This document shows positions 8,473 to 17,354 of a DNA stretch of 64,000 nt, piece after piece. This stretch comes from Micromonospora yangpuensis (GTDB lineage Bacteria; Actinomycetota; Actinomycetes; Mycobacteriales; Micromonosporaceae): positions 5,394,001 to 5,458,000 of the forward strand of contig NZ_FMIA01000002.1 of the NCBI RefSeq assembly GCF_900091615.1, given 5' to 3'. The stretch's first letter is position 1, and every line of letters starts with the position of its first letter. The notes under the pieces are model-generated. The model was not told the origin of the DNA, did no database searches, and saw nothing but the letters and a program-made list of their open reading frames with translations. The translations under genes were made by a program, and so were the position numbers.

Positions 8473-9302
8473 CAGCGCTCCAGCTCCGCCAGGTAGCGTC
8501 GGGACGCGGTGTAGGCGCGGCTGATCCGCCGCCCCACCGCCGCCATGTCCCGGTACGCCCACGGGGTGTCGTCCCGGGGCTCCAACCCGCCCGTGGGCAG
8601 CACGTGCACCTCCACGTCGGCGGGGAGGGCGGCCATCTCGCGGGCGAACCGGTGCCGGCGGGCGATCTCGAACGCGACCTGGGCGACCTCCCAGGGCCGC
8701 CGGGGCGGGGTCAACGCCCGCTCGATCCGCCCCACCTGGAGTACGAAGATCCGCCCGGCCCCGGCCGCGACCGCCTCGCCGATCGGGATCGAGTTGACGA
8801 TCCCCCCGTCGATGTAGTGCTGACCGTCGATCACCATGGGTGGCAGCAGCCCCGGCACGGAAGCCGAGGCGAGCACCGCCGGCACCAACGGCCCCCGGTC
8901 GAACCAGTACTCGGCGGCGCGTTCGATGTTGGCCGCGCAGCACCGGAAGGGCACCCGCAGATCGGCGAAGGTGGCGTCCTCCCCCAGTTCGGACTCCAGC
9001 AGCCGACGCAGCGGTCGGGGCGAGTGCAGGTGGGTCCGGGCGGCGAACCGGCGTAGCTGGCGGGCCACCGAGTCGCCGTACACCTCGCTGGCCTCGGGGG
9101 AGGCCCAGAGCCGTACCAACCGGTCGGTGACCGCCTCGGTCGGGTCGGCGGCGACCAGCGCGCCGTTGACCGCGCCGATCGAGGTGCCGAGCACCAGGTC
9201 GGGTCGGATCCCGGCGCGGAACAGGGCACGCAGCATGCCGACCTCGACGGCGCCGAGCACACCCCCACCACCGAGTACGAACGCCACCGGACCACCACGC
9301 AT
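8472..9302 (-). CDS. Patatin-like phospholipase
   Basis: A 276-residue Ser-Asp dyad lipase. The oxyanion loop GGGGVLG is at 11-17, the nucleophile elbow GTSIG is near 41-45, and the catalytic Asp is in the YIDGG motif about residue 160. The chosen ATG at 9302 has AGGA eight bases upstream; an ATG nine bases earlier (9311) is possible, and the long open frame beyond it is not coding. There is no signal peptide, so the protein is cytoplasmic or membrane-peripheral. The C-terminal MAAVGRRISRAYTASRRYLAEL helix is typical of actinobacterial members. It is translationally coupled to the following acyltransferase gene. Confidence 0.9.
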   Translation of the reverse strand: MRGGPVAFVLGGGGVLGAVEVGMLRALFRAGIRPDLVLGTSIGAVNGALVAADPTEAVTDRLVRLWASPEASEVYGDSVARQLRRFAARTHLHSPRPLRRLLESELGEDATFADLRVPFRCCAANIERAAEYWFDRGPLVPAVLASASVPGLLPPMVIDGQHYIDGGIVNSIPIGEAVAAGAGRIFVLQVGRIERALTPPRRPWEVAQVAFEIARRHRFAREMAALPADVEVHVLPTGGLEPRDDTPWAYRDMAAVGRRISRAYTASRRYLAELER

Positions 9303-9471
9303 GTCGTTCATCCTGGCACGCCCGGGAAAGTGCCCCACCTGGCCGGTTGGTCGACCGCCCGGGGCAGGCTGTCCACAGTGGTAATGATCATCGGACGATC
9401 CGGCCGTTGACAGCCCCGACACATTCGCGCAACCTGATACCGCCCCCACCACCAGGCAGGTGCGATCACCG

Positions 9472-11064
9472 ATGGCAGCACTGCACGCCGGCAGACTACT
9501 GGCCCGCAGGTACCGGCTCGTGGACCAGATCGGGTCCGGCGGAATGTCGGTCATCTGGCGTGCCCGGGACGAGGTGCTGGACCGGATCGTCGCCCTCAAG
9601 GTGCTCGCGCCGTCACTCGCCGCCGACACCCGCTTCCGGGACATGGTCCGGGTGGAGGCCCGCGCCGCCGCCCAACTGGTGCACCCGCACGTCACCGCGG
9701 TGCACGACTACGGCGAGACGTTGGCCCCGGACGGTTCCATCACCTCGTTCGTGGTGATGGAACTGCTCACCGGGGAGGAGCTGGAGGACCGGCTCGCCGA
9801 CGGGCCGTTGCCCTGGCCTGAGGCGGTCGAGATCGCCGCCCAGGTGGCCGACGCGTTGGCCGCGGCCCACCGGCTCGGCATCGTGCACCGCGACATCACC
9901 CCGGCCAACGTGATGATGACCCGGGTGGGTGCCAAGGTGCTCGACTTCGGCATCGCCACCCAGGTCGGTGCCCCGGACGAGGACGAGGACGGCGGCACCT
10001 TCGGCACCCCGGCCTACGTGGCGCCGGAACGACTGGACGGCGCGGCGGCCCAGCCGGCCACCGACGTCTACTCCCTCGGCGTACTGCTGTACGAGACGCT
10101 CACCGGCCGGGTGCCGTACCCCGCCGACACCTGGGAGGAGCTCAGCGCGGCACTGGCCCAGGAGCGTCCACCGGCACCGCTCGACGTGCCCGGCCTCCCG
10201 ACGGAGGTGGCCCGGACCTGCCTGCGGTGTCTGGCCCGGGATCCCCACGACCGGCCGACCGCCACCCAGCTGGCCACCGTGCTGCGCGACCAGTTGCTGC
10301 CCGCCGACCCGCAGGCCGCCACGATGCTGTCCCCCACCGTCACGCTCCCCGCGATCGTCGTGTCCCCGGAGCGGCCCGGTCCGCCGGCGCCAGCCGGCCG
10401 GGCCGAACCGGTCCCGGTCGTGACGGCCGGTGGGGCCGCCACCGGGGCCGGTGGCCGGCTCGACGGCGCCACCGGGGCCGGCGGCCGAGTCGACGACCAC
10501 GCGGAGCTCGATCGCGGGCCGCGTGGACGGCCCGGCCGGTGGGCGGTCCCGGTGCTGGTCGGGACGGTGGTGGTGGCCGCCTTCGCGGCCCTGCTCCTGC
10601 AGCTGTCCGACCGGGGAGCGACCCCGCCGCCGCACGCCCTGCCGACCACCCAGCCGGTCGAGCCGGCCCCACCGGCACCGAAGCCCAGCCGGTCGCCGAC
10701 CTCCGCCGCGCCGTCCCCCCGCGCGTACAGCCCGCCACCGCCCTCGCCGCCCAGCCGCCGGACGCCCACCTCCGCGCCGCCGACCACCCGGACCCCCTCG
10801 GCGAGCGTGGTGGACGCGGCGACCCGGGTCGACGAGCTGATCGACTCGGGGGTGGCCTCCGGCGACATCCGGGACGACGTCGGCACCGACCTGCGCAACC
10901 TGCTGCACAACCTCGACCCCGGTAACGGGCCGGAGGCGCTGGCCGACTCGGTGGCCCAGGTCCGCAGCAAGGTGGCGGAACGCCGACGCGAGGGCAGCAT
11001 CACCCCGGTGTACGCCCGCCAACTCGACGCCGCCATCGCCGAGCTGACCACCGCCCCGCTCTGA
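9472..11064 (+). CDS. Transmembrane Ser/Thr protein kinase (PknB-like)
   Basis: A 530-residue eukaryotic-like kinase. The N-terminal kinase domain has the GSGGMSVIWRA P-loop, VALKVL lysine, HRDITPAN catalytic loop (Asp141), DFGIA and the TFGTPAYVAPERL activation segment. A single membrane helix (about 358-378) is followed by an exported Pro/Ser/Thr-rich stalk and a C-terminal helical domain of about 75 residues; no PASTA repeats are present. The catalytic loop has Thr where most Ser/Thr kinases have Lys. The ATG at 9472 was preferred over an in-frame GTG at 9460 because AGGCAGG lies 12 bases upstream. It is divergent from the patatin gene. Confidence 0.88.
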   Translation: MAALHAGRLLARRYRLVDQIGSGGMSVIWRARDEVLDRIVALKVLAPSLAADTRFRDMVRVEARAAAQLVHPHVTAVHDYGETLAPDGSITSFVVMELLTGEELEDRLADGPLPWPEAVEIAAQVADALAAAHRLGIVHRDITPANVMMTRVGAKVLDFGIATQVGAPDEDEDGGTFGTPAYVAPERLDGAAAQPATDVYSLGVLLYETLTGRVPYPADTWEELSAALAQERPPAPLDVPGLPTEVARTCLRCLARDPHDRPTATQLATVLRDQLLPADPQAATMLSPTVTLPAIVVSPERPGPPAPAGRAEPVPVVTAGGAATGAGGRLDGATGAGGRVDDHAELDRGPRGRPGRWAVPVLVGTVVVAAFAALLLQLSDRGATPPPHALPTTQPVEPAPPAPKPSRSPTSAAPSPRAYSPPPPSPPSRRTPTSAPPTTRTPSASVVDAATRVDELIDSGVASGDIRDDVGTDLRNLLHNLDPGNGPEALADSVAQVRSKVAERRREGSITPVYARQLDAAIAELTTAPL

Positions 11065-11075
11065 CCGGCCGGCCA

Positions 11076-11118
11076 CGGCAGGTCATAGTCGCGGCAGGTC
11101 ATGGTCGCGGCAGGTCAG
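11076..11118. repeat. 16-bp tandem repeat between convergent genes
   Basis: The unit CGGCAGGTCATAGTCG is followed by a second copy with one change and a third partial copy, between the kinase stop (11064) and the glycosyltransferase stop (11126). The third copy runs up to the glycosyltransferase 3' end. Confidence 0.75.
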
Positions 11119-11125
11119 CCGCGGG

Positions 11126-12253
11126 TCAGCTCGGTTTCCAGGACATCGCGTCCGCCCGCACCGACCGGGCCGCCGACCGCACCGGCGCCGAGTCGATCAT
11201 CAGCCGGTAGACCGTCTCGTAGCCGAGCGCCATCCGCCCGGCGGAGAAGTTCTCCTCCACGTGGGCCCGGCAGGCCGCCGGGTCGATGCGTTCGGCCGCA
11301 CGCAACGCCTCGGGCAGCTCGGCCGGGCTCGCGCAGACGATCCCGGTCAGCCCCGACCTGACCAGCTCGGGCACGGCACCCCGGTCGAGGGCCACCACCG
11401 GCGTACCGGTGGCCATCGCCTCCACCATCACCATGCCGAACGGCTCCGCCCACCGGATCGGCATGATCAGGCAGCGGGAGTCGACAAGCAGCCGCAGCGT
11501 CGCCGCCCGGTCGGCGTTGAACACCACGGTCACGTCGGGGCCGAGCAACGGCTCGACCACCTCCTCGTAGTACCGGTGTTCGGCCGGCTCGTTGCACTTG
11601 CCGGCGAGGATCAGCGGCAGGCCGACCGCCCGGCACGCCTGGATGGCCAGCTCCGGGCCCTTGTCCGGGCTGAACCGCGCCAACCAGAGCACCGGCCCGC
11701 GCCCCGGGTTCCGCTTACGGGGGATGTCCGCGACGTCCACCGCGTTGTGCACGGTGCCGACCCAGGGCAGGCCGGGGTTCGAACGCCGTTGGGCGTGTGA
11801 GATGGCGACCAGACCGACCCCGTGGTCGGTGTCGCTGAGCACCTGGCCGTACTCGCCGACCGGATTGCCGTGCACGGTCGCGATCGTCGGCACCGCCCGC
11901 CGGCCGGCGACCAGCGGGCCGATCGTGCTGTGGTCGTGGACCACGTCGAAGTCGGCCGCCGTGACCAGCTGGTTGACCCGGGCCAGGTGGGCCAGTTCGG
12001 GCAGCGACTCGCCGAGCCGGTCGAACTGCAGCTCCGCGGTGGAGACGAACTCCGCCGGCGTCCCGTGGTGCTCACCGGCGCCGAAGAGCGTCACCGCGTG
12101 CCCCTGCTCGGCCAGGGCCTCCACCAGGGAACTGACCACCTGTTCCAGGCCGCCGTAACCGGGCGGGGGGACGGAGAGCCAGGGCGGCACCACCATCGCG
12201 ATCCGCAGGCCCCGCCCCGTCGAGCCCACGGTTGGACGGTGGTTTCCAGCCAC
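11126..12253 (-). CDS. GT4-family glycosyltransferase
   Basis: A 375-residue GT-B fold glycosyltransferase. The N-terminal Rossmann half begins with LRIAMVVPPWLSVPPPGYGGLEQVV, a typical GT4 start with the glycine loop; the C-terminal half has LWLARFSPDKGPELAIQA and the nucleotide-sugar motif EPFGMVMVEAMATGTPVVAL. The donor and acceptor cannot be read from sequence. No membrane segment is present. A 14-bp perfect palindrome lies 50 bp upstream of the start. It converges on the kinase gene. Confidence 0.9.
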   Translation of the reverse strand: MAGNHRPTVGSTGRGLRIAMVVPPWLSVPPPGYGGLEQVVSSLVEALAEQGHAVTLFGAGEHHGTPAEFVSTAELQFDRLGESLPELAHLARVNQLVTAADFDVVHDHSTIGPLVAGRRAVPTIATVHGNPVGEYGQVLSDTDHGVGLVAISHAQRRSNPGLPWVGTVHNAVDVADIPRKRNPGRGPVLWLARFSPDKGPELAIQACRAVGLPLILAGKCNEPAEHRYYEEVVEPLLGPDVTVVFNADRAATLRLLVDSRCLIMPIRWAEPFGMVMVEAMATGTPVVALDRGAVPELVRSGLTGIVCASPAELPEALRAAERIDPAACRAHVEENFSAGRMALGYETVYRLMIDSAPVRSAARSVRADAMSWKPS

Positions 12254-12302
12254 GAGCCCTCCCCGTTGCTCCGCCTGAGCGCGTGACGGGCCGCTTTCCC
12301 CG

Positions 12303-12316
12303 TACCCCGCGGGGTA
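12303..12316. promoter_or_regulatory. 14-bp perfect palindrome upstream of the GT4 gene
   Basis: TACCCCGCGGGGTA is a perfect palindrome 50 bp upstream of the glycosyltransferase start. It could be an operator or the core of a small hairpin; there is no further support. Confidence 0.35.
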
Positions 12317-12340
12317 AACCGGCCGGAGCCGGACGCAGAA

Positions 12341-12385
12341 GGCGGCGGGTGACGGGCCGACCCCCTCGGCCTGTCACCCGCCGCC
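12341..12385 (-). terminator. Hairpin terminator of the HtrA gene
   Basis: A perfect 13-bp inverted repeat (GGCGGCGGGTGAC at 12341-12353, complement at 12373-12385) lies 26 bases past the stop codon of the HtrA-like gene on the minus strand, closing the three-gene cluster. Confidence 0.75.
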
Positions 12386-12411
12386 CGGTCTCGGGGCAGG
12401 TCCGCGTCCGC

Positions 12412-14010
12412 CTACGACTCGGTGAGCGTGACGGTGACCGTGCTCTCGTTGCCGCCGCGCTGGTACCGCACCTCGACCCGGTCACCGACCTTGCTCGCCT
12501 GGACCGCGCCGACCAGGTCGTTGGAGTCGTTGACCGTCTTGTCACCGAAGCGGGTGATCACGTCCCCCCGCTGCAGACCGGCCTGCTCGGCGGCGCTGCC
12601 CGGCAGCACCGACGACACCACCGCGCCGCCGTTCTCACCCCGGGTCACGCTCACCCCGAGGCTCGGATGGCTGATCTTCTCGCCGCGCTGGAGCTTGCCG
12701 GCCACGTCCTTGGCCTTGTTGCTCGGGATGGCGAAGCCGACCCCGATGTTGCCGGTGCTCTGCCCGGAGGTGGCGATCGCGGTGTTGATGCCGATCACCT
12801 CGCCGCGGGTGTTGACCAGCGCCCCGCCCGAGTTCCCCGGGTTGATCGGGGCGTCGGTCTGGAGCAGGCCGGAGATCGAGGAGACCCCCTGCTGCGGGTC
12901 CTGCTGCTGGCCGCCGGCCTGGATGGTGCGGTCCCGGGCGCTGAGGATGCCGGAGGTGACCGAGCCCTGCAGACCCAACGGGCTGCCCAGGGCGAGCACC
13001 TGGTCACCTACCTGCATCGCGTCGCTGTCGCCGAGCTTCGCCGCCTTCAGGTCGCTGACCCCGGTGGCCTTCACCACCGCCAGGTCGGTCTTCGGGTCGG
13101 TCCCCACCACCTGCGCGTCGGCGGTCTTGCCGTCGGCGAAGATCACCCGGACGCTGCCGGCCGAGCCGGAGGCGACCACGTGGTTGTTGGTGAGCACGAA
13201 GCCGTCGGCGGTCAGGATGACCCCGGAGCCCTCACCACTGTCGGTGGCGATGGACACCACGCTGTCCTGCACCGAGGCGGCGATCTTGGGCAGGTCCGCG
13301 CTGTCGATCACGGGGGCGGCGGAGTAGGTACGGGTGATACCGGTGTTGCCGTCGAGCGCCAGGGCGAGCACGCCGCCGGCGACCCCGGAACCCAGCATCA
13401 GGGCGAAGACCAGGACACCCGCGCCGACGAACTTCGCCACCCGGCCGGCCCGGGGCGCCTGGGCCCACGGCGGCACCGGCTGGCCGTAGGGCGGACCACC
13501 CGGCTGACCGTACCCGGGCGGACCGGACTGGCCGTAGGGCTGGCCGTACCCCGGGGTGCCGGGCTGGCCGTAGCCGGGCGGACCCGACTGGCCGTAGCTG
13601 GGCGGACCGGACTGGGAAGCGGCACCGCCCTGGCCGTAGCCGGCGGGACCGGACTGGGGAGCGGCACTGGCCTCGCCGTAGCCGGCGGCACCGGACTGCG
13701 GCGCGACCGGGCCGGCCTGGCCGTAACCCGACTGCGACGCGACCTGGCCGGGGCCGGTGGACTCGGGCCGGCCGGGGGCGCCGGACTGCTCGGGGCGGGC
13801 CCAGCCGGCGTGCTGGCCGGACTGCCAGGGCCCACCCGGGTTCGCCCCGGGCTGGCCGGACGGCGGGTACGACGGGGACGGCGGACCGGCGGCGGAGGCC
13901 GCGCGGTCGGAGTGCCCGTGCTCGACACGGGGCAGCTCGGCAGAGTGGGGCGACGACTCGGCGTCGGCGGGAGCCGGCCGCCGCTGCGGGTCGGACTCGT
14001 ACTCGGTCAT
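12412..14010 (-). CDS. HtrA/PepD-like trypsin-fold serine protease with PDZ domain
   Basis: A 532-residue membrane-anchored protease. Residues 1-190 are a cytoplasmic Pro/Gly/Gln/Tyr-rich tail with degenerate GYGQ/QSGPP repeats. One membrane helix (about 195-220) follows. The protease domain has His277 (NNHVVA), Asp309 (DLAVVK) and Ser394 (NPGNSGGAL), and a PDZ domain fills the C-terminal 90 residues. The ATG at 14010 with AAGG seven bases upstream is preferred over an earlier in-frame ATG. It would degrade or refold damaged exported proteins. It follows a histidine kinase and response regulator on the same strand, as pepD follows mprAB in mycobacteria. Confidence 0.92.
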   Translation of the reverse strand: MTEYESDPQRRPAPADAESSPHSAELPRVEHGHSDRAASAAGPPSPSYPPSGQPGANPGGPWQSGQHAGWARPEQSGAPGRPESTGPGQVASQSGYGQAGPVAPQSGAAGYGEASAAPQSGPAGYGQGGAASQSGPPSYGQSGPPGYGQPGTPGYGQPYGQSGPPGYGQPGGPPYGQPVPPWAQAPRAGRVAKFVGAGVLVFALMLGSGVAGGVLALALDGNTGITRTYSAAPVIDSADLPKIAASVQDSVVSIATDSGEGSGVILTADGFVLTNNHVVASGSAGSVRVIFADGKTADAQVVGTDPKTDLAVVKATGVSDLKAAKLGDSDAMQVGDQVLALGSPLGLQGSVTSGILSARDRTIQAGGQQQDPQQGVSSISGLLQTDAPINPGNSGGALVNTRGEVIGINTAIATSGQSTGNIGVGFAIPSNKAKDVAGKLQRGEKISHPSLGVSVTRGENGGAVVSSVLPGSAAEQAGLQRGDVITRFGDKTVNDSNDLVGAVQASKVGDRVEVRYQRGGNESTVTVTLTES

Positions 14011-14072
14011 GGCTATACCTTGCCCCGTGGCACTGCGACCATCCTGGAATCGACCTGGATGTTGGCTGAAAG

Positions 14073-15629
14073 TCACTCCTGATCACCATCCGTGGTCGGC
14101 GCGAGCGGGAACGTGACCCGGAAGGTGGCACCACCGCCGGGGGTGTTCCCCACCGCCACCGTGCCGTGGTGGGCCGCGACCAACGCCGCCACGATGGCCA
14201 GTCCCAGCCCGGTACCGGTGACCCCGCCGGCCCGTCGGGTCCGCGCGGCGTCGGCCCGGTAGAAGCGTTCGAATACCCGTTCGGCCTGTTCGGCGGAGAG
14301 CCCCGGCCCGGTGTCGGCGACCTCCACCACGGCCAGGTTCCCCGGCTCGGCGCGCAGCCGCAGGGTCACCCGGGCCTCGGCCGGGGTGTGGGTGAGCGCG
14401 TTGGTCATCAGGTTGCCGATGATCTGCCGCAGCCGGGCGTCGTCGCCGAGCACCACCAGCGGGCCGGAGCCGGCGGCGATCTCCAGCTCGATCCGCCGCT
14501 CCGGGGCGATCGCCCGGGCGGCCTGGACCGCGTCACCGGCCAGCACCGGCAACTCCACAGGCGCCAGCACCAGCGGACGTTCCCGGTCCAGCCGGGCCAG
14601 CAGCAGCAGGTCCTCCACCAGCAGCCCCATCCGGGCCGCCTCGTCCTCGATCCGGCGCAGCAGGCCGGCGGTCTGCTCCGGCTCCCGGGCCGCGCCCTGC
14701 CGGAACAGCTCGGCGAAGCCCCGGATGGTGGTCAGCGGGGTCCGCAGCTCGTGCGAGGCGTCCGCGACGAACTGCCGCATCCGCTCCTCCGACCGGCGGG
14801 CCCGGGCCTCGGAGGCCTGCGCGGCCAGCGCGGCGTCGCGGGCACCGGCCTCGGCGGAACGGGCGGCGTACTCCGAGGCGGCCCGGGCGGTGAAGGCCAC
14901 CTCGATCTGGTTCAGCATCGCGTTCAACGCCCGGGACAACCGGCCCAGCTCGCTGGTGGCGTAGAGCTGCCCCTCCTCCGGGTCGGGCACCCGGCGGCTG
15001 AGGTCGCCGCCGGCGATGGCGGCGGCGGTGCGTTCGATCTCCACAAGCGGCTTGAGGCTGGTCCGGACGATGGCCGCGCCGATCGAGGCGAGCAGCACCA
15101 ACACCGCCCCACCGACCAGCAGATCGATCCAGACCAGCCGGGTGACGGCCCGGTCCACGTCGGTGAGGTGCTGGGCGGTGGCGGCGACCCGACCGTCGGG
15201 CAGGTCGACGAGGGTCACCCGCCACCGGCTGTGGCCGTCCCGGGCCCGTACCGTGAAGGGCTTACCGGCCGGCTTGTTGAAGCCGGTGGCCTCGGCCGGC
15301 CACGGCGGCAGGTCGTTCTGTTCGAGATTGGGGTTGTAGTACCACGGCTCGACGACACCCTGGCCGTAGATCAGTACCAGGTACTCGCTGGGCAGCGTGA
15401 ACTGCGCCGACATCCCGGGCCGGAGCCGGTTGGTGACGTCCGAGAGCGTCGAGTTGAACGCCTTGAGATCGTTGTCCACCTGGTTTTCCAGGTAGTTGCG
15501 CAGGAAGACCGTCGTGGAGATGCTGATCACCAGCAGTGCGGCGGCGACCAGGGCGAGGACCGAGGCGACGAGCTTGACCCGCAGCGGTACCGCCCGGATT
15601 CGCCCCTTCGCCTGGCCGACGGCGTTCAC
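14073..15629 (-). CDS. HAMP-containing sensor histidine kinase
   Basis: A 518-residue membrane sensor. Two membrane helices (about 19-41 and 172-192) flank a 130-residue extracytoplasmic sensing region, followed by a HAMP linker, a coiled coil, the HisKA segment FVADASHELRTPL with phospho-acceptor His293, and an HATPase domain with the N box NLMTNALTHTP and DTGPGL. The GTG start overlaps the stop of the response regulator (GTGA), so both are made together. The signal sensed is unknown; position before an HtrA protease suggests envelope stress. Confidence 0.92.
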   Translation of the reverse strand: MNAVGQAKGRIRAVPLRVKLVASVLALVAAALLVISISTTVFLRNYLENQVDNDLKAFNSTLSDVTNRLRPGMSAQFTLPSEYLVLIYGQGVVEPWYYNPNLEQNDLPPWPAEATGFNKPAGKPFTVRARDGHSRWRVTLVDLPDGRVAATAQHLTDVDRAVTRLVWIDLLVGGAVLVLLASIGAAIVRTSLKPLVEIERTAAAIAGGDLSRRVPDPEEGQLYATSELGRLSRALNAMLNQIEVAFTARAASEYAARSAEAGARDAALAAQASEARARRSEERMRQFVADASHELRTPLTTIRGFAELFRQGAAREPEQTAGLLRRIEDEAARMGLLVEDLLLLARLDRERPLVLAPVELPVLAGDAVQAARAIAPERRIELEIAAGSGPLVVLGDDARLRQIIGNLMTNALTHTPAEARVTLRLRAEPGNLAVVEVADTGPGLSAEQAERVFERFYRADAARTRRAGGVTGTGLGLAIVAALVAAHHGTVAVGNTPGGGATFRVTFPLAPTTDGDQE

Positions 15630-16327
15630 GCCGCCGGCTTGCGCAGCACGTAACCGACCCCCCGCAGCGTATGGATCAGCCGGGGCTGGGTGTTGTCGAC
15701 CTTGCGTCGCAGGTACGAGATGTACGACTCGACGATGTTGTCGTCGCCCCGGAAGTCGTAGTTCCAGACGTGGTCGAGGATCTGCGCCTTGGAGAGCACC
15801 CGGTTGGCGTTGAGCATCAGGTACCGCAGCAGCTTGAACTCGGTGGGCGAGAGCTGCACCCGCTGACCGGCCCGGTGCACCTCGTGGGTCTCCTCGTCCA
15901 GCTCCAGGTCGGCGAAGGTGAGCCGGGAGGGGGCGTGCTCGCCGGTGGTGGTCCGCCGCAGCACCGCCCGGATCCGGGCGGTCAGCTCCTCCAGGCTGAA
16001 CGGCTTGGTGACGTAGTCGTCGCCGCCCAGGGTGAGACCCCGGATCTTGTCGTCGGTGGCGTCCCGGGCGGTCAGGAAGACCACCGGGGTACGCGTGCCA
16101 CCCTCGCGCAGCATCCGGATGACCTCGAAGCCGTCCAGGTCGGGGAGCATGACGTCGAGCACCACCAGGTCGGGCCGGTGGTCCTTGGCGGCGTTCAGGG
16201 CCGCGCTGCCGCTGGTCGCGGTGGCCACGTCGAAGCCCGCGAACCGTAGGCTCGCGGAGAGCAGTTCGAGGATGTTCGGGTCGTCCTCGACGACGAGCAG
16301 TCGCGCCTCGGTCTGGGTAGCGGCCAT
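15626..16327 (-). CDS. OmpR/PhoB-family response regulator
   Basis: A 233-residue two-component regulator. The receiver domain has the acidic pair EDD, phospho-acceptor Asp58 in LVVLDVMLP, the conserved Thr in FLTARD and Lys in VTKPFSLEEL. The winged-helix DNA-binding domain (about 135-230) contains LSPTEFKLLRYL and DDNIVESYISYLRRKVD. In my memory the receiver is closest to the PhoP/TrcR group rather than to MprA. The ATG at 16327 is taken as start; ATGs 9 and 12 bases upstream are alternatives. First gene of a regulator-kinase-protease unit. Confidence 0.92.
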   Translation of the reverse strand: MAATQTEARLLVVEDDPNILELLSASLRFAGFDVATATSGSAALNAAKDHRPDLVVLDVMLPDLDGFEVIRMLREGGTRTPVVFLTARDATDDKIRGLTLGGDDYVTKPFSLEELTARIRAVLRRTTTGEHAPSRLTFADLELDEETHEVHRAGQRVQLSPTEFKLLRYLMLNANRVLSKAQILDHVWNYDFRGDDNIVESYISYLRRKVDNTQPRLIHTLRGVGYVLRKPAA

Positions 16328-16498
16328 GCCGACCATCATGCGCGCCCCGGCTGCGGCATCACTGGGCACTCGCTGAAAAGACCCTGAGAGCCCACCCACC
16401 CCCGGCCGCCGGCTCCGCCGATTCCCTGATCTAGTGGTCCGGTCAAGCCTGGATGCCACCGCATCCGGGAAACAGTGGGACTGCCGGCGGAGGTTGCG

Positions 16499-17194
16499 AT
16501 GATCATCGAGGGGCGGTACGCCGGCCCGTCGGGTTCGGGTAACGGTGGTTGGAGTGCCGGAGTCTTCGCGGCGGCAGTGGGCGGCGGGCCGGCCGGGTCG
16601 CCGGGCTCCGGTGCCGGGCCGGTCGAGGTGACGCTGCGCCGGCCGCCACCGCTGGACACCCCGCTGAGCGCCGTCGACCAGCCGGGCCGGACCGAGATCC
16701 ACGACCCGGCCGGGCAGGTGGTCGCCGAGGTGCGGCAGACCGACGACTTCCCGCCGGTGGTGCCGCCGGTGGACCTGGCGACCGCCCGAGCCGCCGCGAC
16801 GGCGTACCCGGGTCTGGTGGACCATCCCTTTCCCGGCTGTTACGTCTGCGGCCCGGCGCACCCGGACGGGCTGCGGATCTTTCCCGGCCGGTTGCCGGAC
16901 GGGCGGACGGCCGCGCCGTGGCGGGTGCCACCCGGGGTGAGGACCGCCACCGGCTGGGCCGCGCTGGACTGCCCCGGCGGCTGGGCGGTGATCAGTGTCG
17001 GTCGGCCCTGGGTGCTCGGCCGGATCGCCGTGCGGCTGACCGCGCTGCCCCGTCCGGGCGACGAGTGCGTGGTGACCGGCCTGGCCACTTCCTGCGAGGG
17101 GCGCAAGGCCCTGGTGCACTCCAGCCTGTACGGTCCCAGCGGAGTCCTGCTCGGCCACGCCAGAGCCACCTGGATCGCGCTACCGACCGGTTGA
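16499..17194 (+). CDS. Conserved hypothetical protein, possible hot-dog fold
   Basis: A 231-residue soluble protein. The N-terminal NGGWSAGVFAA segment and the central HPFPGCYVCGPAHPDGLRI motif are recurrent in actinobacterial proteins annotated as thioesterase-like; the C-terminal half has the strand pattern of a hot-dog domain (WAVISVGRPWVLGRIAVRL). The conserved CYVCG pair could bind a metal or form a disulfide. GGAGG six bases before the ATG fixes the start. It is transcribed divergently from the response regulator. No substrate can be named. Confidence 0.6.
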   Translation: MIIEGRYAGPSGSGNGGWSAGVFAAAVGGGPAGSPGSGAGPVEVTLRRPPPLDTPLSAVDQPGRTEIHDPAGQVVAEVRQTDDFPPVVPPVDLATARAAATAYPGLVDHPFPGCYVCGPAHPDGLRIFPGRLPDGRTAAPWRVPPGVRTATGWAALDCPGGWAVISVGRPWVLGRIAVRLTALPRPGDECVVTGLATSCEGRKALVHSSLYGPSGVLLGHARATWIALPTG

Positions 17195-17354
17195 ACCCGT
17201 CCCGGGGACCTCCTTCCTGGGGAGGACCGGGGCCGCTCCCCTCCTGCCCGAGGCGGAGATGGATCTACGGACCGCGCCTGATTGATTCGGTGTCCCGCAC
17301 GGGTCAGGCTGAACGCTGGCGCTCTGCCGGGGCGCCCAGCAGGAGAGGAGAGAG

